64,000 nucleotides of DNA from JBMYRH01 sp049602155. GTDB taxonomy: Bacteria > Myxococcota_A > UBA9042 > PHBI01 > JBMYRH01. Position 1 is the first letter of the stretch, and the number at the start of each line of letters is the position of its first letter. The notes beneath the pieces were generated by a model. That model was given only the letters and a program-made list of their open reading frames with translations. It was not told the origin of the DNA and did no database searches. A program made the translations under genes and the position numbers. This document shows positions 27,123 through 36,922 of the stretch, in pieces. The stretch lies in contig JBMYRH010000002.1 in NCBI GenBank assembly GCA_049602155.1, positions 62,001 to 126,000 of the forward strand, read 5' to 3'.

Positions 27123-29705
27123 GTGAAATCTCTAAGCCTCTTATTGACCGCCTCCCTTTTGCTCGCTTGCGGGTCCGATTCGGCCACCAACGCTGATGAC
27201 GACTCAGGGCCCCCTTCAGACGCTCAGTCCGCCACGGACGTGATCGAGGAGGCGCCGGACACCTCAATCGCTGACGACAGCGCTGTGGGATTAGATGGGA
27301 CGGGCATCGAGGACGTCGCTCAGGCGCCGGCTCTCCCGGGGACTCGCTTTCAACTCAACGGGGCGGGGACAGGGTTCACGCTGACGCATGACGGTGTCGT
27401 CCGCTTGGTCCTCCCGCTCGCGGCGATGACCCTCGGGAGCGTGCCAGCCATCGATGAGACCCTGAATTACGACCCTTACTACTTGGAACCTGGTGACGAT
27501 TTCGAGGCGCTCTATGATCCGCCCGCGGGGTTGACCTGGCATGCGGTGACGGCGGCGGCCACAGTGGTATCGGACGACGGCACGACCGACTTTTTGCTGA
27601 CCCTCGCGGACGAACGGACCGCGGGGCTCAGCGTTACGCACCCTGCCGAGGGGCGGGCGCGACTGCATTGGACACCCCCGTCGGACGGGGACCCCGTGGT
27701 GTTCTTCCGGCTCTCACCGACGATCGACACTGACGAGGGGCTTTACGGGTTAGGCGAGGTCTTTGATCACGTGAATCACCGGGGGCGGGTACGCGCCATG
27801 CAGATTGAGCTCGCGGAACTCGAGAGCGGCTATAACGAAGTCCACGTCCCGGTGCCGGTGTTGACAGGGACGACCGGCTGGGGGCTCTTCGTCGAGTCCA
27901 TGCGGCCGGGTGTCTTTGCCTGTGCCACGGACGCGGAGGACACGGTGCGCGTGACCTTTGGTCTGCGCGAAGCTGCTCAGGAGGGGCTCGTCGTGCACCT
28001 CTTCAGCGCCGATCATCCGCTTGACATCATGGACAGCTACTATGACGTGACGGGGCGTCCTGGGCCGATCGCGGAGTGGGCGATGGGCCCCTGGATTTGG
28101 CGTGATGAGGTTGCCGGCCAAACCGCGGTAGAGGCGGATTTGACGACGATCCGAGAGCTAGATCTCGCCACCACGGGCTACTGGATCGATCGCCCCTTTG
28201 CCAGCGCGGTGAACAGCTTTGACTTCGAGCCAAGCACCTACGATGACCCGGCGGTCATGATGGGGGTTGCTGAGCGCGCGGGCTTCGCTATGGCGCTTTG
28301 GCACACGCCCTACACCGATCCAGACGAACCGATGAGCGCGCCCCTCTACGAGGAAGCTGCGGAGAAAGGCTACTTCGCGCCGCTCGGCACGACGAGCCTC
28401 GCGAAGTGGGGGCCACCTCTGGACTTCACCAACCCGGAGGCGATGGCTTGGTGGCAGGGCCTACTCGGCTATTACGCAGACCTCGGCTTCGTCGGCTACA
28501 AGCTCGATTATGGCGAGGAGGTCGTCGTGGGTGGGCTGGGGACACGCTTGCCCTGGCTCTTTTACGACGGCTCGAACGAGCTGACGATGCACCGTGGGTA
28601 CCAGCTTGCGTACCACGCGGCGTATGCTGCGCTTCTCCCTGAGACGGGGGGCTTCTTGTTGTGTCGCGCCGCGACCTACGGAGATCAGGCCCAAGGGGCG
28701 ATCATCTGGCCGGGTGACATTGACGCGACCTTGTCTCTCCACGGAGAGGTCGTCTTCAAGGACGACGGCACCAGCTATGTGTCGGTAGGCGGGCTCCATG
28801 CGGCCGTCGTCGCTGGCTCCTCTCTTGGGGCCTCTGGGTTCCCCTTCTTCGGCTCAGACACCGGGGGCTACCGTAACGCTCCGCCGGACAGAGAGACTTA
28901 CATTCGATGGTTCCAGCACACTGCGCTGTCGCCGATCATGCAGGTCGGCACGAACGCCAACGATCTCCCTTGGTCCTTTGGCGCCGACAAGGTCTTGGAC
29001 CAGGAGATGCTGGCGCTGTACCGAGACTTTGCGCGCCTTCACTTGCGCCTCCACCCCTACCTCTGGACTCACGCTCAAGCCCTACAGACCACGGGCCGCG
29101 CGATTCAACGCCCGCTGGGCTTGGCTCACCCTGAGCTGGGCTGGCATGGGGATGACATTTACCTTCTCGGTGATGATCTACTCGTCGCGCCTGTCACCCG
29201 GCCCGGCGTCGTGACCCGAGACATCCCGCTGCCGGAAGGAGATTGGGTTGACTGGTGGACTGGCGAGGTGATCCCCGGCGGCAGCACTGTGACGCGCCCC
29301 GCCCCCCTTGAGACGCTCCCGTTCCTCGTGAGGGCAGGGGCGCTCGTGCCGCTGCTTCAGCCGGACGTGGACACCCTCTTACCCGTGACCGATGAGTTCT
29401 CGGATGTGGTGGCTCTCACCCCTGACGCGCCAGGCGCCTTGCACGTGCGGCTCAGCCCCGGACCGGCGTCGCGCTTCACCCTCTACGATGGCACCGAATT
29501 GGCTCAGTCTCCCTCCGAGGAAGGGATGACCCTGGAGCGCACACCTGGGGCACGCTTTGCCGGGGTCGTTGTGTTTGAGGTCTTCGGCGTCCCGGGTGAG
29601 CCGACGATGATCAACGGTGGCAGCTGGACCTGGAGCGAAGAGGCTGGGGGGACGTTACGCATCACGCTGGAGGCTGATGAGTCTCAAGTGTTTGTAACTA
29701 TCTAG
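27123..29705 (+). CDS. Glycoside hydrolase family 31 lipoprotein
   Basis: This 860 aa secreted lipoprotein (signal MKSLSLLLTASLLLAC, Cys16, then an acidic linker) belongs to GH31, the family of alpha-glucosidases, alpha-xylosidases and sulfoquinovosidases. An N-terminal beta-sandwich ends in LYGLGEVFDHVNHRG. The (beta/alpha)8 barrel shows GYWIDRPFASAVNSFDF and the nucleophile region GYKLDYGEE (Asp462). WPGDID (Asp532, likely acid/base) and GSDTGGYRN, followed by the HTALSPIM segment, come next. C-terminal beta domains follow (DDLLVAPVTRPG, PFLVRAGALVPL). It should cleave alpha-glycosides outside the cytoplasm; the exact sugar cannot be read. The GTG start is chosen because it begins the lipoprotein signal; a longer ORF from 26991 adds 44 unlikely residues. 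Confidence 0.9.
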   Translation: MKSLSLLLTASLLLACGSDSATNADDDSGPPSDAQSATDVIEEAPDTSIADDSAVGLDGTGIEDVAQAPALPGTRFQLNGAGTGFTLTHDGVVRLVLPLAAMTLGSVPAIDETLNYDPYYLEPGDDFEALYDPPAGLTWHAVTAAATVVSDDGTTDFLLTLADERTAGLSVTHPAEGRARLHWTPPSDGDPVVFFRLSPTIDTDEGLYGLGEVFDHVNHRGRVRAMQIELAELESGYNEVHVPVPVLTGTTGWGLFVESMRPGVFACATDAEDTVRVTFGLREAAQEGLVVHLFSADHPLDIMDSYYDVTGRPGPIAEWAMGPWIWRDEVAGQTAVEADLTTIRELDLATTGYWIDRPFASAVNSFDFEPSTYDDPAVMMGVAERAGFAMALWHTPYTDPDEPMSAPLYEEAAEKGYFAPLGTTSLAKWGPPLDFTNPEAMAWWQGLLGYYADLGFVGYKLDYGEEVVVGGLGTRLPWLFYDGSNELTMHRGYQLAYHAAYAALLPETGGFLLCRAATYGDQAQGAIIWPGDIDATLSLHGEVVFKDDGTSYVSVGGLHAAVVAGSSLGASGFPFFGSDTGGYRNAPPDRETYIRWFQHTALSPIMQVGTNANDLPWSFGADKVLDQEMLALYRDFARLHLRLHPYLWTHAQALQTTGRAIQRPLGLAHPELGWHGDDIYLLGDDLLVAPVTRPGVVTRDIPLPEGDWVDWWTGEVIPGGSTVTRPAPLETLPFLVRAGALVPLLQPDVDTLLPVTDEFSDVVALTPDAPGALHVRLSPGPASRFTLYDGTELAQSPSEEGMTLERTPGARFAGVVVFEVFGVPGEPTMINGGSWTWSEEAGGTLRITLEADESQVFVTI

Positions 29706-29798
29706 GGTTTCTTCGCTTTGCTCGCACTTGTGTGAAGCGCTTCGTCCGAGGCCCAGGCCTGTGCTACTGTGTGACCTCTAACGTGCCATGGAGCGACC

Positions 29799-30671
29799 GT
29801 GCCTCTAGAGAGCCAAGAGATTCAGGACCTCCTCAGTCCCGTCCCTTGTGTGACGGTGACCCCTGACGCAGTGGTCTCCCAGGCGGTCGCTTTGATGAGT
29901 GAGGAGCACCTCTCCAGCACGATGGTGGTAGAGGATGGGGTGCTGGTCGGCATCTTTACCGAGCGTGACTTCTTGAATCGCGTCGCCGCGTCGGGGCTGT
30001 CCCCGGTGACGACGTCGGTGCGTGACGTCATGACGGCGTCACCCAAGGCGCTCAAGGCGACGGACAGCGTCGGCGCCGCGATCGACCTGATGGCGGTTCG
30101 AGGCTTCAGAAACGTCCCAATCGTCGACGACGCCCGGCGCCCCGTAGGGGTCTTGAGGGTGCGCGAAGTTATCGCCCACCTGGCGTTTCAGCTCCGCCGC
30201 GTCGACTCCTCGGAGGAGTCCGAGTTTGATAGCGAGAGCCGCGCTGCTTTGCAGGCCCTCGGGAACGTCCCTGTTGAGCAATTGGCCAAGGGCAAGGGCG
30301 AGCCGATTCGTGTCTACCAAACGGACCCGATCCGTGATGCGTTGGCGTTGATGCGTGATCGCCATGTCGGCGCCGTAGTCGTCGAGGACAGCCAGTCAGA
30401 CATCTGCGGCATCTTCACCGAGCGCGACGTCGTGGTGCGCCTCGCGAGCGAGGACATGAGCCTCGAGGCCCCCGTGATGACCGTGATGACTCGGGATCCG
30501 ATCCGCCTGTTGACCTCGTTCACTGTCTCAGCCGCGCTCAGCTGCATGCATGCGGGGCGCTTCCGGCACCTCCCCCTCGCCGATGACAGCGGTCGGCCCG
30601 GTGGTTTGATCTCGATCCGAGATATTCTGGGCCTGGTGGCCTCTCGAGGCGAGCAGGACACACCTGCGTAA
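29799..30671 (+). CDS. Four-CBS-domain protein
   Basis: This 290 aa cytoplasmic protein is made of two Bateman modules, four CBS motifs in all. Tell-tale segments are MVVEDGVLVGIFTERDFL, VRDVMTASPKALKATDSV, VVEDSQSDICGIFTERDVV and VMTRDPIRLLTSFTVSAA. CBS pairs bind adenine nucleotides or related ligands and usually regulate a partner. No catalytic domain is attached, so it is probably a stand-alone energy or nucleotide sensor. The GTG start is preceded by GGAG at 29790-29793; an ATG at 29788 is in another frame and stops after six codons. It is transcribed alone. Confidence 0.88.
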   Translation: MPLESQEIQDLLSPVPCVTVTPDAVVSQAVALMSEEHLSSTMVVEDGVLVGIFTERDFLNRVAASGLSPVTTSVRDVMTASPKALKATDSVGAAIDLMAVRGFRNVPIVDDARRPVGVLRVREVIAHLAFQLRRVDSSEESEFDSESRAALQALGNVPVEQLAKGKGEPIRVYQTDPIRDALALMRDRHVGAVVVEDSQSDICGIFTERDVVVRLASEDMSLEAPVMTVMTRDPIRLLTSFTVSAALSCMHAGRFRHLPLADDSGRPGGLISIRDILGLVASRGEQDTPA

Positions 30672-30814
30672 GGCGCTAGAGCGCAGACTCCGTTTCACCG
30701 ACCTTAAAAAACTCGACTTCGGGGCTATCGCCGACTTGCCCTGATGCCTATGCTCGCCATCGGATCCCTGCCAATCCGCGGTCATCTCGTGCCCGCGCGC
30801 GAAGGAAAGACGCC

Positions 30815-33800
30815 ATGCTGCATCGTCACCTCACCCTCTCCTGGCTCCTATGCTCTGCGCTAGGCACGTTGGGCGCGTTATCGGTCGCGGCCTGCGGCTC
30901 GATCGACATCCCGACCTCGACGGGGGGCTGTCAGACTGACTCTGACTGTGGCCAAGGGGCGGTCTGTGTCGAGGAGGTCTGCACGACCAGCAGCGAAGAC
31001 ACGGACCAGGATGGCCTGACCAACGGTATGGAGATGAACCTGGGCACAAACCCTGCCCTCGCTGACACCGATGGCGACGGTATCGATGACAAGGCAGAGA
31101 TCTCCGATCTCTCCGATCCGGCCGACAGTGATGGCGATGGTGTCATCGACGCCCTGGAGAGCAATGGGGGAGACAAAGACGAGGACTGCATTGCCGACCA
31201 GTTTGATGCGAATGACGCCAGCGATACAGCCGTCGTCAAGAAGCTCGAGCTGTGCGCCCTTGAAGGGGTGTGCGCTGGTGACGTTCAGCCCAAGGCCGAG
31301 TGCGCCCCTGCGGCAGCCGCGGGGGATGAGCCGACATGGTTCTGCAGCTACGGGGGCGTCGTGGGCTACAACCCAGGACCGGACAATATGTGCGACGGCT
31401 TGGACAATGACTGCGATGGCGTGGCCGACGAAGACTTTGTAGGGGCGGAGACAGAGTGCGGCGAAGGCGCTTGCGGTGCGACGGGGGCGATGACCTGTGT
31501 CGACGGTGTGGAGGTCGACGGGTGTGAGCCTTTGGCCGCAGAGTACCTCAACGATAAGACGTGCGACGGTATCGACGAAGACTGCGATGGTGAGACCGAC
31601 GAGGAGTACGTCGGACCAGACGGGTTCTGCGGCACCGGGGCGTGCACGAGGTCAGGGTCAAGCGTCTGCTTCAACGGCGTGCCGACCCTCGATTGCATCG
31701 AGGGGGCGCCAGCCGCGAATGATGAGACCTGCGACGGTGTCGACGATGACTGTGACGAGCTCATCGACGAGGACTTCGACGGCGCGACGACAACCTGTGG
31801 TTCAGGTGGCTGTCTGACGACGGGGAAGTACCAATGTCAGGACGGCGTTGAGATCGACGATTGCGTGGCGGGCACGGGGCTGCCGACGGACGCGACCTGC
31901 GACGGTGTCGATGATGACTGTGATGGCGAGACGGACGAGGAGTATGTGTCTGACTCCGGGCCGACCAGCTGTGGGGTGGGGGCCTGCGCCTCTGAGGGGA
32001 CCTTGGTCTGCGTCGGTGGTGACGTTCAGGACACGTGTATCGTCGGGACACCAGGGGAGTCCGACACCTCTTGTGACAACGTGGACAACGACTGCAACGG
32101 TGAGACCGATGAAGGTTATGTCGCCCAGGAGACGAGTTGCGGTACCGGGAGCTGTCAGGCCTCGGGGCTGACGGCCTGCGCAGAGGGGATCATCCTTGAT
32201 AACTGCGTGGCGCTCTCCCCGGAGACGGACCTCGATACGACGTGCGATGGCGTGGATGACAACTGCAACGGTGAGACCGATGAGGACTTCGAAGCGGGGG
32301 TGACCTCTTGCGGAAAGGGTGTCTGCGCCTCTGAGGGAGATCAGACGTGCCAGGCCGGGGTCATTGTGGACACGTGCAAGGTCGGAGAGGTCCTCGATGG
32401 TGAATTCGATGCCTCGTGCGACGGCGCTGATCAGGACTGTGATGGCAAGGTCGATGAAGGTTTTGTCTCCGAGGACACGAGCTGTGGAGAGGGCGTGTGC
32501 CTCGGCCTTGGGACCTCAACCTGTGTGGACGGGGTGCCTGGGGATACATGCATCGTCGGTGCGCCGGTCGGTCAGGTGGACGGCGAGTGCGACGATCAAG
32601 ATCAAGACTGTGATGGCCTCGTCGATGAAGACTTCGCCCCCGCCATTGTCGCTTGCGGCGCAGGGGTGTGCGCGGGCAGCGGAGTGACGAGCTGCAATGG
32701 TGGCGAGGTCGTCGACAGTTGCAGTGAGGGCGAAGGGCTCGCGATCGACGCGTCTTGTGACGGCGAAGACAATGACTGCGACGACGCCTTTGATGAAGAC
32801 TACGCCTCCGTCGAGGTCACGTGTGGGCTCGGGGTGTGCGCCAAGACCGTGATGACGAGCTGCGTCCAGGGCAGCGAGATCTCGGACTGCGCTCCCTCCG
32901 CCCCGGCTGGCGCGGATGACTCGTGCAATGGCCTTGATGACGACTGCGACGGCGCGACCGATGAGGGCTTCTCCGTGGAGTCGGTGACCTGTGGCGTCGG
33001 TGCTTGCCAGTCGGTTGGCAACATTGTGTGCGTGGATGGGGTCGAGGAGAACACCTGCGAAGTTGGGTTCCCTGGACCGAATGATGCGAGCTGTAACGGC
33101 GTCGACAACGACTGCGATGACGCCGTTGATGAGGACTTCCTGGTCACCGCGACCGCTTGCGGCGTCGGCGTGTGTGCAGCTGCGGGAGAGCGCGTCTGCA
33201 AGGAAGGGCAAGTCGCGGACACCTGTGCGCCGCTTGAGGCCACAGGCCCGGACATCACTTGCGACGGCCTTGATGACGACTGCGATGGCACGACCGACGA
33301 GGACTACGTGACGTCTCAATCGATGTGCGGCGATGGCGCTTGTGCTTCCATCGGTCAGAGGACCTGTATCGGCGGGGTGGAGAATGACACGTGCGAGGCG
33401 GGGCAGCCGGCCTTGGCTGACGCGACCTGCGATGGGGTCGATGACGATTGCGATGGCACGGCAGACCAGGACTATGTGGCCTTCGAGACGACCTGCGGTG
33501 TCGGGGCCTGCGAGAGTTCAGGGACGATGGCGTGTGTCGATGGCACCCCCGTCAACAGCTGTGAGCCTGCGACGGCGGCCCCCTCCGACGTGACCTGCGA
33601 TGGCGTGGACGACAACTGTAACGGTCAGACCGATGAAGAGTTCTCGACCGAGTCGATCACCTGCGGGACGGGAGCGTGCCTCGCGAACGGGACGCGGACG
33701 TGCTCAAACGGTGCAACGGTTGATAACTGTGTGGAGGGGACAGCGGCCGCAAGTGACGCGACCTGTGACGGGGTTGACGATGACTGCAGCGGTGCCACCG

Positions 33801-36800
33801 ATGAAGACTACGTAGAGACGGTCACCTCTTGTGGTGACGGCGCCTGCGCGGCGGCGGGGGCGCTGATCTGCGTGGCCGGCGAGGAGACGAGCACCTGCGT
33901 TGAAGTCGAGCCAAATGCCACTGACGATGACTGTGACGGTGTCGACGATGACTGCAATGGGGAGACCGACGAGGGCTATGTCCCCCAAGACTTCCCATGC
34001 GGCGTTGGAGAGTGCGCCCGAGTTGGACAGACGTTCTGTCAGGGGGGCAACGAGCTGAATGATTGCAGCCCTGGAGCACCGGCTCCTGACGACTCTGACG
34101 ACTGTGATGGTAAGGACAACGACTGCAATGGAGACACCGACGAGGATTACGTCAGTCAGACGACGTCCTGCGGAGACGGTGTCTGCCAGAGTTCCGGGGT
34201 CACCTCCTGTGTCTCGGGACAGGTGCAGGACTCGTGTCAGGCTCCGACAGCCCCGGCGGGCGACACTGACAGTGATTGCAATGGCCTCGACAGCGACTGC
34301 GATGGTGAGATCGATGAGGGCTACGTCAGCGTCGAGGTCACCTGCGGGGCTGGAGTCTGTCAAAACACGGGACAGAAGGTCTGTCAGGGGGCTCCATCGT
34401 ACGAGGTGAACACGTGCGAGCCGCTCACCACCACGTCGACCGCGGATTACGTCTGCAACGGCCTTGACGATGATTGTGATGGCGAGACCGATGAGGACTA
34501 CGTGTCGGTGCAAACCGAGTGCGGAAAGGGGGTGTGTGCGACGACCTCGATGTCGGTCTGCGAGCCGTCTGCGACGGGCGGGCCGGCTGCGGGGCCTTCG
34601 GACAATTGTGTCCCACCGGAGCCCTCGACGACCGAGCAAGATGCGAGCTGTAACGCTGCCGACGATGACTGCGATGGCGAGACAGATGAAGGGTTCGTGG
34701 CGTCGAACACCACCTGCGGTCTTGGTATTTGTAACAGCCAGGGGGTGACAAGCTGTGGCTCCGGTGGCGTGCAGCAAGACAGCTGCCAGCCCGGTAGCCC
34801 GACCTTGGCCGTCGACGGCACCATCGCGCTCGATGAGTGCGGGGGAGGGGACAGTGACTGCGACGGTGAGACCGATGAGGACTTCTTCCCGACGCAGCTG
34901 ACTTGCGGTACGGGGACCTGCGCGATGACGGTGACGACCTCCTGCAGCTCGACAGGTCAGGTCAACGACTCATGCACGCCGTCGGGTGAGCCCTCGTGCG
35001 AAAACAAAGCGTGCGGAGATGATGGGTGTGGTGGCTCTTGTGGTGACTGCGCCGCGAATGAACTCTGTACCGCCAACTTTACCTGCCAGTGTGTCCCCAG
35101 TTGCCTGAACAAGGGGTGTGGAAGTGATGGGTGTGGTGGCACCTGCGGCGATTGCCCGAACCCCGATCCCTGTCAGGTGGGGGTGTGCAACTCTTCGGGG
35201 ACCTGCTCGTTTACGAACCTCGAGGACTGGACGAGCTGCGATGATGGCTCGGATGAGACCATCGGAGACTTCTGTGCGTCAGGGACCTGCGTCGGCTACG
35301 TCTACAGGGACTTCCAGCCAGCAATCGTCGACAACGTGATTCAGTCAGAGCAGTTCGTCGACGCGAGCCGTCGGCTGGGTGGTGGCGTCCACGCGGTCTA
35401 CACGAGCCGCGGCGGTAACCCCTTCACTGGAGAGACGTCGGCCGCCGTGATGCAATCTTGTATCGGAGGGCTCTCTTGTAGCACCCACGTACTCGGTCAT
35501 GCGGGTGAAGCTCAAGCCGTCAGTCCGGTTTTCCAGCACGTGGGTGGGCAGAACAATGTCAGTGACGGCAAGACGCTCAGCCGCACCGTGAACTCGGGCT
35601 ATGCGTTTGAAGGGAACCCGCTGCAAGAGGTCTGGCTTAACCAGTGGGACGAGGTCCCTAACATCACCGCGATCGCCGGCAAGGGGGATGAATGGGTCGC
35701 GGCGGCGTATATGACGGCAGATGGGAAGCTCGCTCCTTATCTCTGTACGGTTCAGTCGTGCGCCCTGAACAGCCCCCCCGCCGAGGTAAAGTATAGTGCG
35801 CCGGTCAGGATGCGTAACGTCGCGGGTGAGCCGGTCCTCGCGGTGAACCCTGAAAGCGAGAAGCCGATCCTGCTCGCCCATTCGGCATCCGCCGGCTGGC
35901 AGATTACGCACCAGCTCGACACGGTGGCTCAGGTCTATGACTTTACCACTATCGTCGACTCCAACGGTTCGGAGTACCACATTGGCGTCGGACGTCTGGG
36001 CCTCCTCTTCTGGGGCTGGAAGGGCTCTACTGGGCTCATCACAGTCGATGACGGTTCCAACGATGGCTTTGGGCAGACGAAGATCTCGTTCTTCTCCGTC
36101 TCACGGTTTGGTGACTGGCTCGTCGCCTTTGGGCTCCATACGAGCGGTCAGTATGTGGTGGCGTATGCACCTTGGAGTTCAAAGGCGCAGGACGGCAATC
36201 AGTGGGCTATTCGTGGGACTAAGATATTCAACAAGGAGCCCATTCAGGCCTCTCGGATGCAGTCAGATAACGACGGGATCTACGTCTTCGGCACGGTGCC
36301 CTATGAGAGCGTGGATCAGCGCGCGATGTATTACGCCGGCGCTTACCCGGACTTCGTCGTCATCAATGAGAGCTTCAATTCGAGCTTCGCGCTGGCCTTC
36401 TGGGAGTCCTTTGTCAGTTGCTCTGAGACCGAATGGTCTTCGGAAGACAGCGCGGCGACCTTGAGTGGAGGCTGCTCCGATCCAGACTCGATTGAAGAGG
36501 AGCTGGAGCTCCCAGGCGCGTTACTTTGGAGGCCAATCGATACAGGGGAGCAGTTCACCCTGACCGTGACCGCGCGTGCCGACGACGATGACGGGTATGG
36601 TGTCACGTATGCGACGATGGACGAGAAGAACCACTACCGCGTCCGGCTGGACAAGCAGCGCGGCTCTGTGCGACTTGAACGGGTCTATGAGGGAGAGGTG
36701 GTGCTCCTCGCCGAGCGCACAGACGTCGATATCCCCATCAACGTGAACACCGAGATCATGGTAGAGCGCATCGGTCCCCTGCATATCGTGAGCCTCGACG

Positions 36801-36922
36801 GTCAGGTGATGTTCCAGGCGCAAGACAACCTCCTCGCGAGCGGCGGCGTGGGTTTCTTTGCGTGGGCGATGGAGTCGGTCAGCTTCCTCGACATTCACGT
36901 CACGCGGCCTACGGCGCCGTAG
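30815..36922 (+). CDS. Giant MopE-like Cys-rich repeat lipoprotein
   Basis: This 2035 aa protein is probably displayed on the cell surface. The lipoprotein signal ends LSVAAC (Cys27). A short Cys segment and thrombospondin type 3 repeats (DTDGDGIDD) occupy about 65-125. Residues about 190-1365 contain 21 copies of a unit of about 50 aa built on CDGxDDDCDGxxDE followed by TxCGxGxC. This is the MopE motif known from the copper-binding surface protein of Methylococcus capsulatus. Two CxxxCGxDGCGGxCGxC modules follow (about 1390-1450). The C-terminal region (about 1490-2035) is Cys-poor and beta-rich, ending in a lectin-like sandwich. Metal binding (Ca2+ or Cu) is inferred from the repeats. The stop abuts the yaeQ GTG without a gap. 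Confidence 0.85.
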   Translation: MLHRHLTLSWLLCSALGTLGALSVAACGSIDIPTSTGGCQTDSDCGQGAVCVEEVCTTSSEDTDQDGLTNGMEMNLGTNPALADTDGDGIDDKAEISDLSDPADSDGDGVIDALESNGGDKDEDCIADQFDANDASDTAVVKKLELCALEGVCAGDVQPKAECAPAAAAGDEPTWFCSYGGVVGYNPGPDNMCDGLDNDCDGVADEDFVGAETECGEGACGATGAMTCVDGVEVDGCEPLAAEYLNDKTCDGIDEDCDGETDEEYVGPDGFCGTGACTRSGSSVCFNGVPTLDCIEGAPAANDETCDGVDDDCDELIDEDFDGATTTCGSGGCLTTGKYQCQDGVEIDDCVAGTGLPTDATCDGVDDDCDGETDEEYVSDSGPTSCGVGACASEGTLVCVGGDVQDTCIVGTPGESDTSCDNVDNDCNGETDEGYVAQETSCGTGSCQASGLTACAEGIILDNCVALSPETDLDTTCDGVDDNCNGETDEDFEAGVTSCGKGVCASEGDQTCQAGVIVDTCKVGEVLDGEFDASCDGADQDCDGKVDEGFVSEDTSCGEGVCLGLGTSTCVDGVPGDTCIVGAPVGQVDGECDDQDQDCDGLVDEDFAPAIVACGAGVCAGSGVTSCNGGEVVDSCSEGEGLAIDASCDGEDNDCDDAFDEDYASVEVTCGLGVCAKTVMTSCVQGSEISDCAPSAPAGADDSCNGLDDDCDGATDEGFSVESVTCGVGACQSVGNIVCVDGVEENTCEVGFPGPNDASCNGVDNDCDDAVDEDFLVTATACGVGVCAAAGERVCKEGQVADTCAPLEATGPDITCDGLDDDCDGTTDEDYVTSQSMCGDGACASIGQRTCIGGVENDTCEAGQPALADATCDGVDDDCDGTADQDYVAFETTCGVGACESSGTMACVDGTPVNSCEPATAAPSDVTCDGVDDNCNGQTDEEFSTESITCGTGACLANGTRTCSNGATVDNCVEGTAAASDATCDGVDDDCSGATDEDYVETVTSCGDGACAAAGALICVAGEETSTCVEVEPNATDDDCDGVDDDCNGETDEGYVPQDFPCGVGECARVGQTFCQGGNELNDCSPGAPAPDDSDDCDGKDNDCNGDTDEDYVSQTTSCGDGVCQSSGVTSCVSGQVQDSCQAPTAPAGDTDSDCNGLDSDCDGEIDEGYVSVEVTCGAGVCQNTGQKVCQGAPSYEVNTCEPLTTTSTADYVCNGLDDDCDGETDEDYVSVQTECGKGVCATTSMSVCEPSATGGPAAGPSDNCVPPEPSTTEQDASCNAADDDCDGETDEGFVASNTTCGLGICNSQGVTSCGSGGVQQDSCQPGSPTLAVDGTIALDECGGGDSDCDGETDEDFFPTQLTCGTGTCAMTVTTSCSSTGQVNDSCTPSGEPSCENKACGDDGCGGSCGDCAANELCTANFTCQCVPSCLNKGCGSDGCGGTCGDCPNPDPCQVGVCNSSGTCSFTNLEDWTSCDDGSDETIGDFCASGTCVGYVYRDFQPAIVDNVIQSEQFVDASRRLGGGVHAVYTSRGGNPFTGETSAAVMQSCIGGLSCSTHVLGHAGEAQAVSPVFQHVGGQNNVSDGKTLSRTVNSGYAFEGNPLQEVWLNQWDEVPNITAIAGKGDEWVAAAYMTADGKLAPYLCTVQSCALNSPPAEVKYSAPVRMRNVAGEPVLAVNPESEKPILLAHSASAGWQITHQLDTVAQVYDFTTIVDSNGSEYHIGVGRLGLLFWGWKGSTGLITVDDGSNDGFGQTKISFFSVSRFGDWLVAFGLHTSGQYVVAYAPWSSKAQDGNQWAIRGTKIFNKEPIQASRMQSDNDGIYVFGTVPYESVDQRAMYYAGAYPDFVVINESFNSSFALAFWESFVSCSETEWSSEDSAATLSGGCSDPDSIEEELELPGALLWRPIDTGEQFTLTVTARADDDDGYGVTYATMDEKNHYRVRLDKQRGSVRLERVYEGEVVLLAERTDVDIPINVNTEIMVERIGPLHIVSLDGQVMFQAQDNLLASGGVGFFAWAMESVSFLDIHVTRPTAP

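Noticed and set aside
31366..34824. Large antisense frames across the MopE-like gene
   Set aside because: They are shadows of a periodic, GC-rich Asp/Cys repeat and show no protein-like features of their own.
31380..34900. Possible CRISPR array
   Set aside because: The periodicity of about 150 bases comes from protein repeats, units are not identical at DNA level, and there are no spacers.
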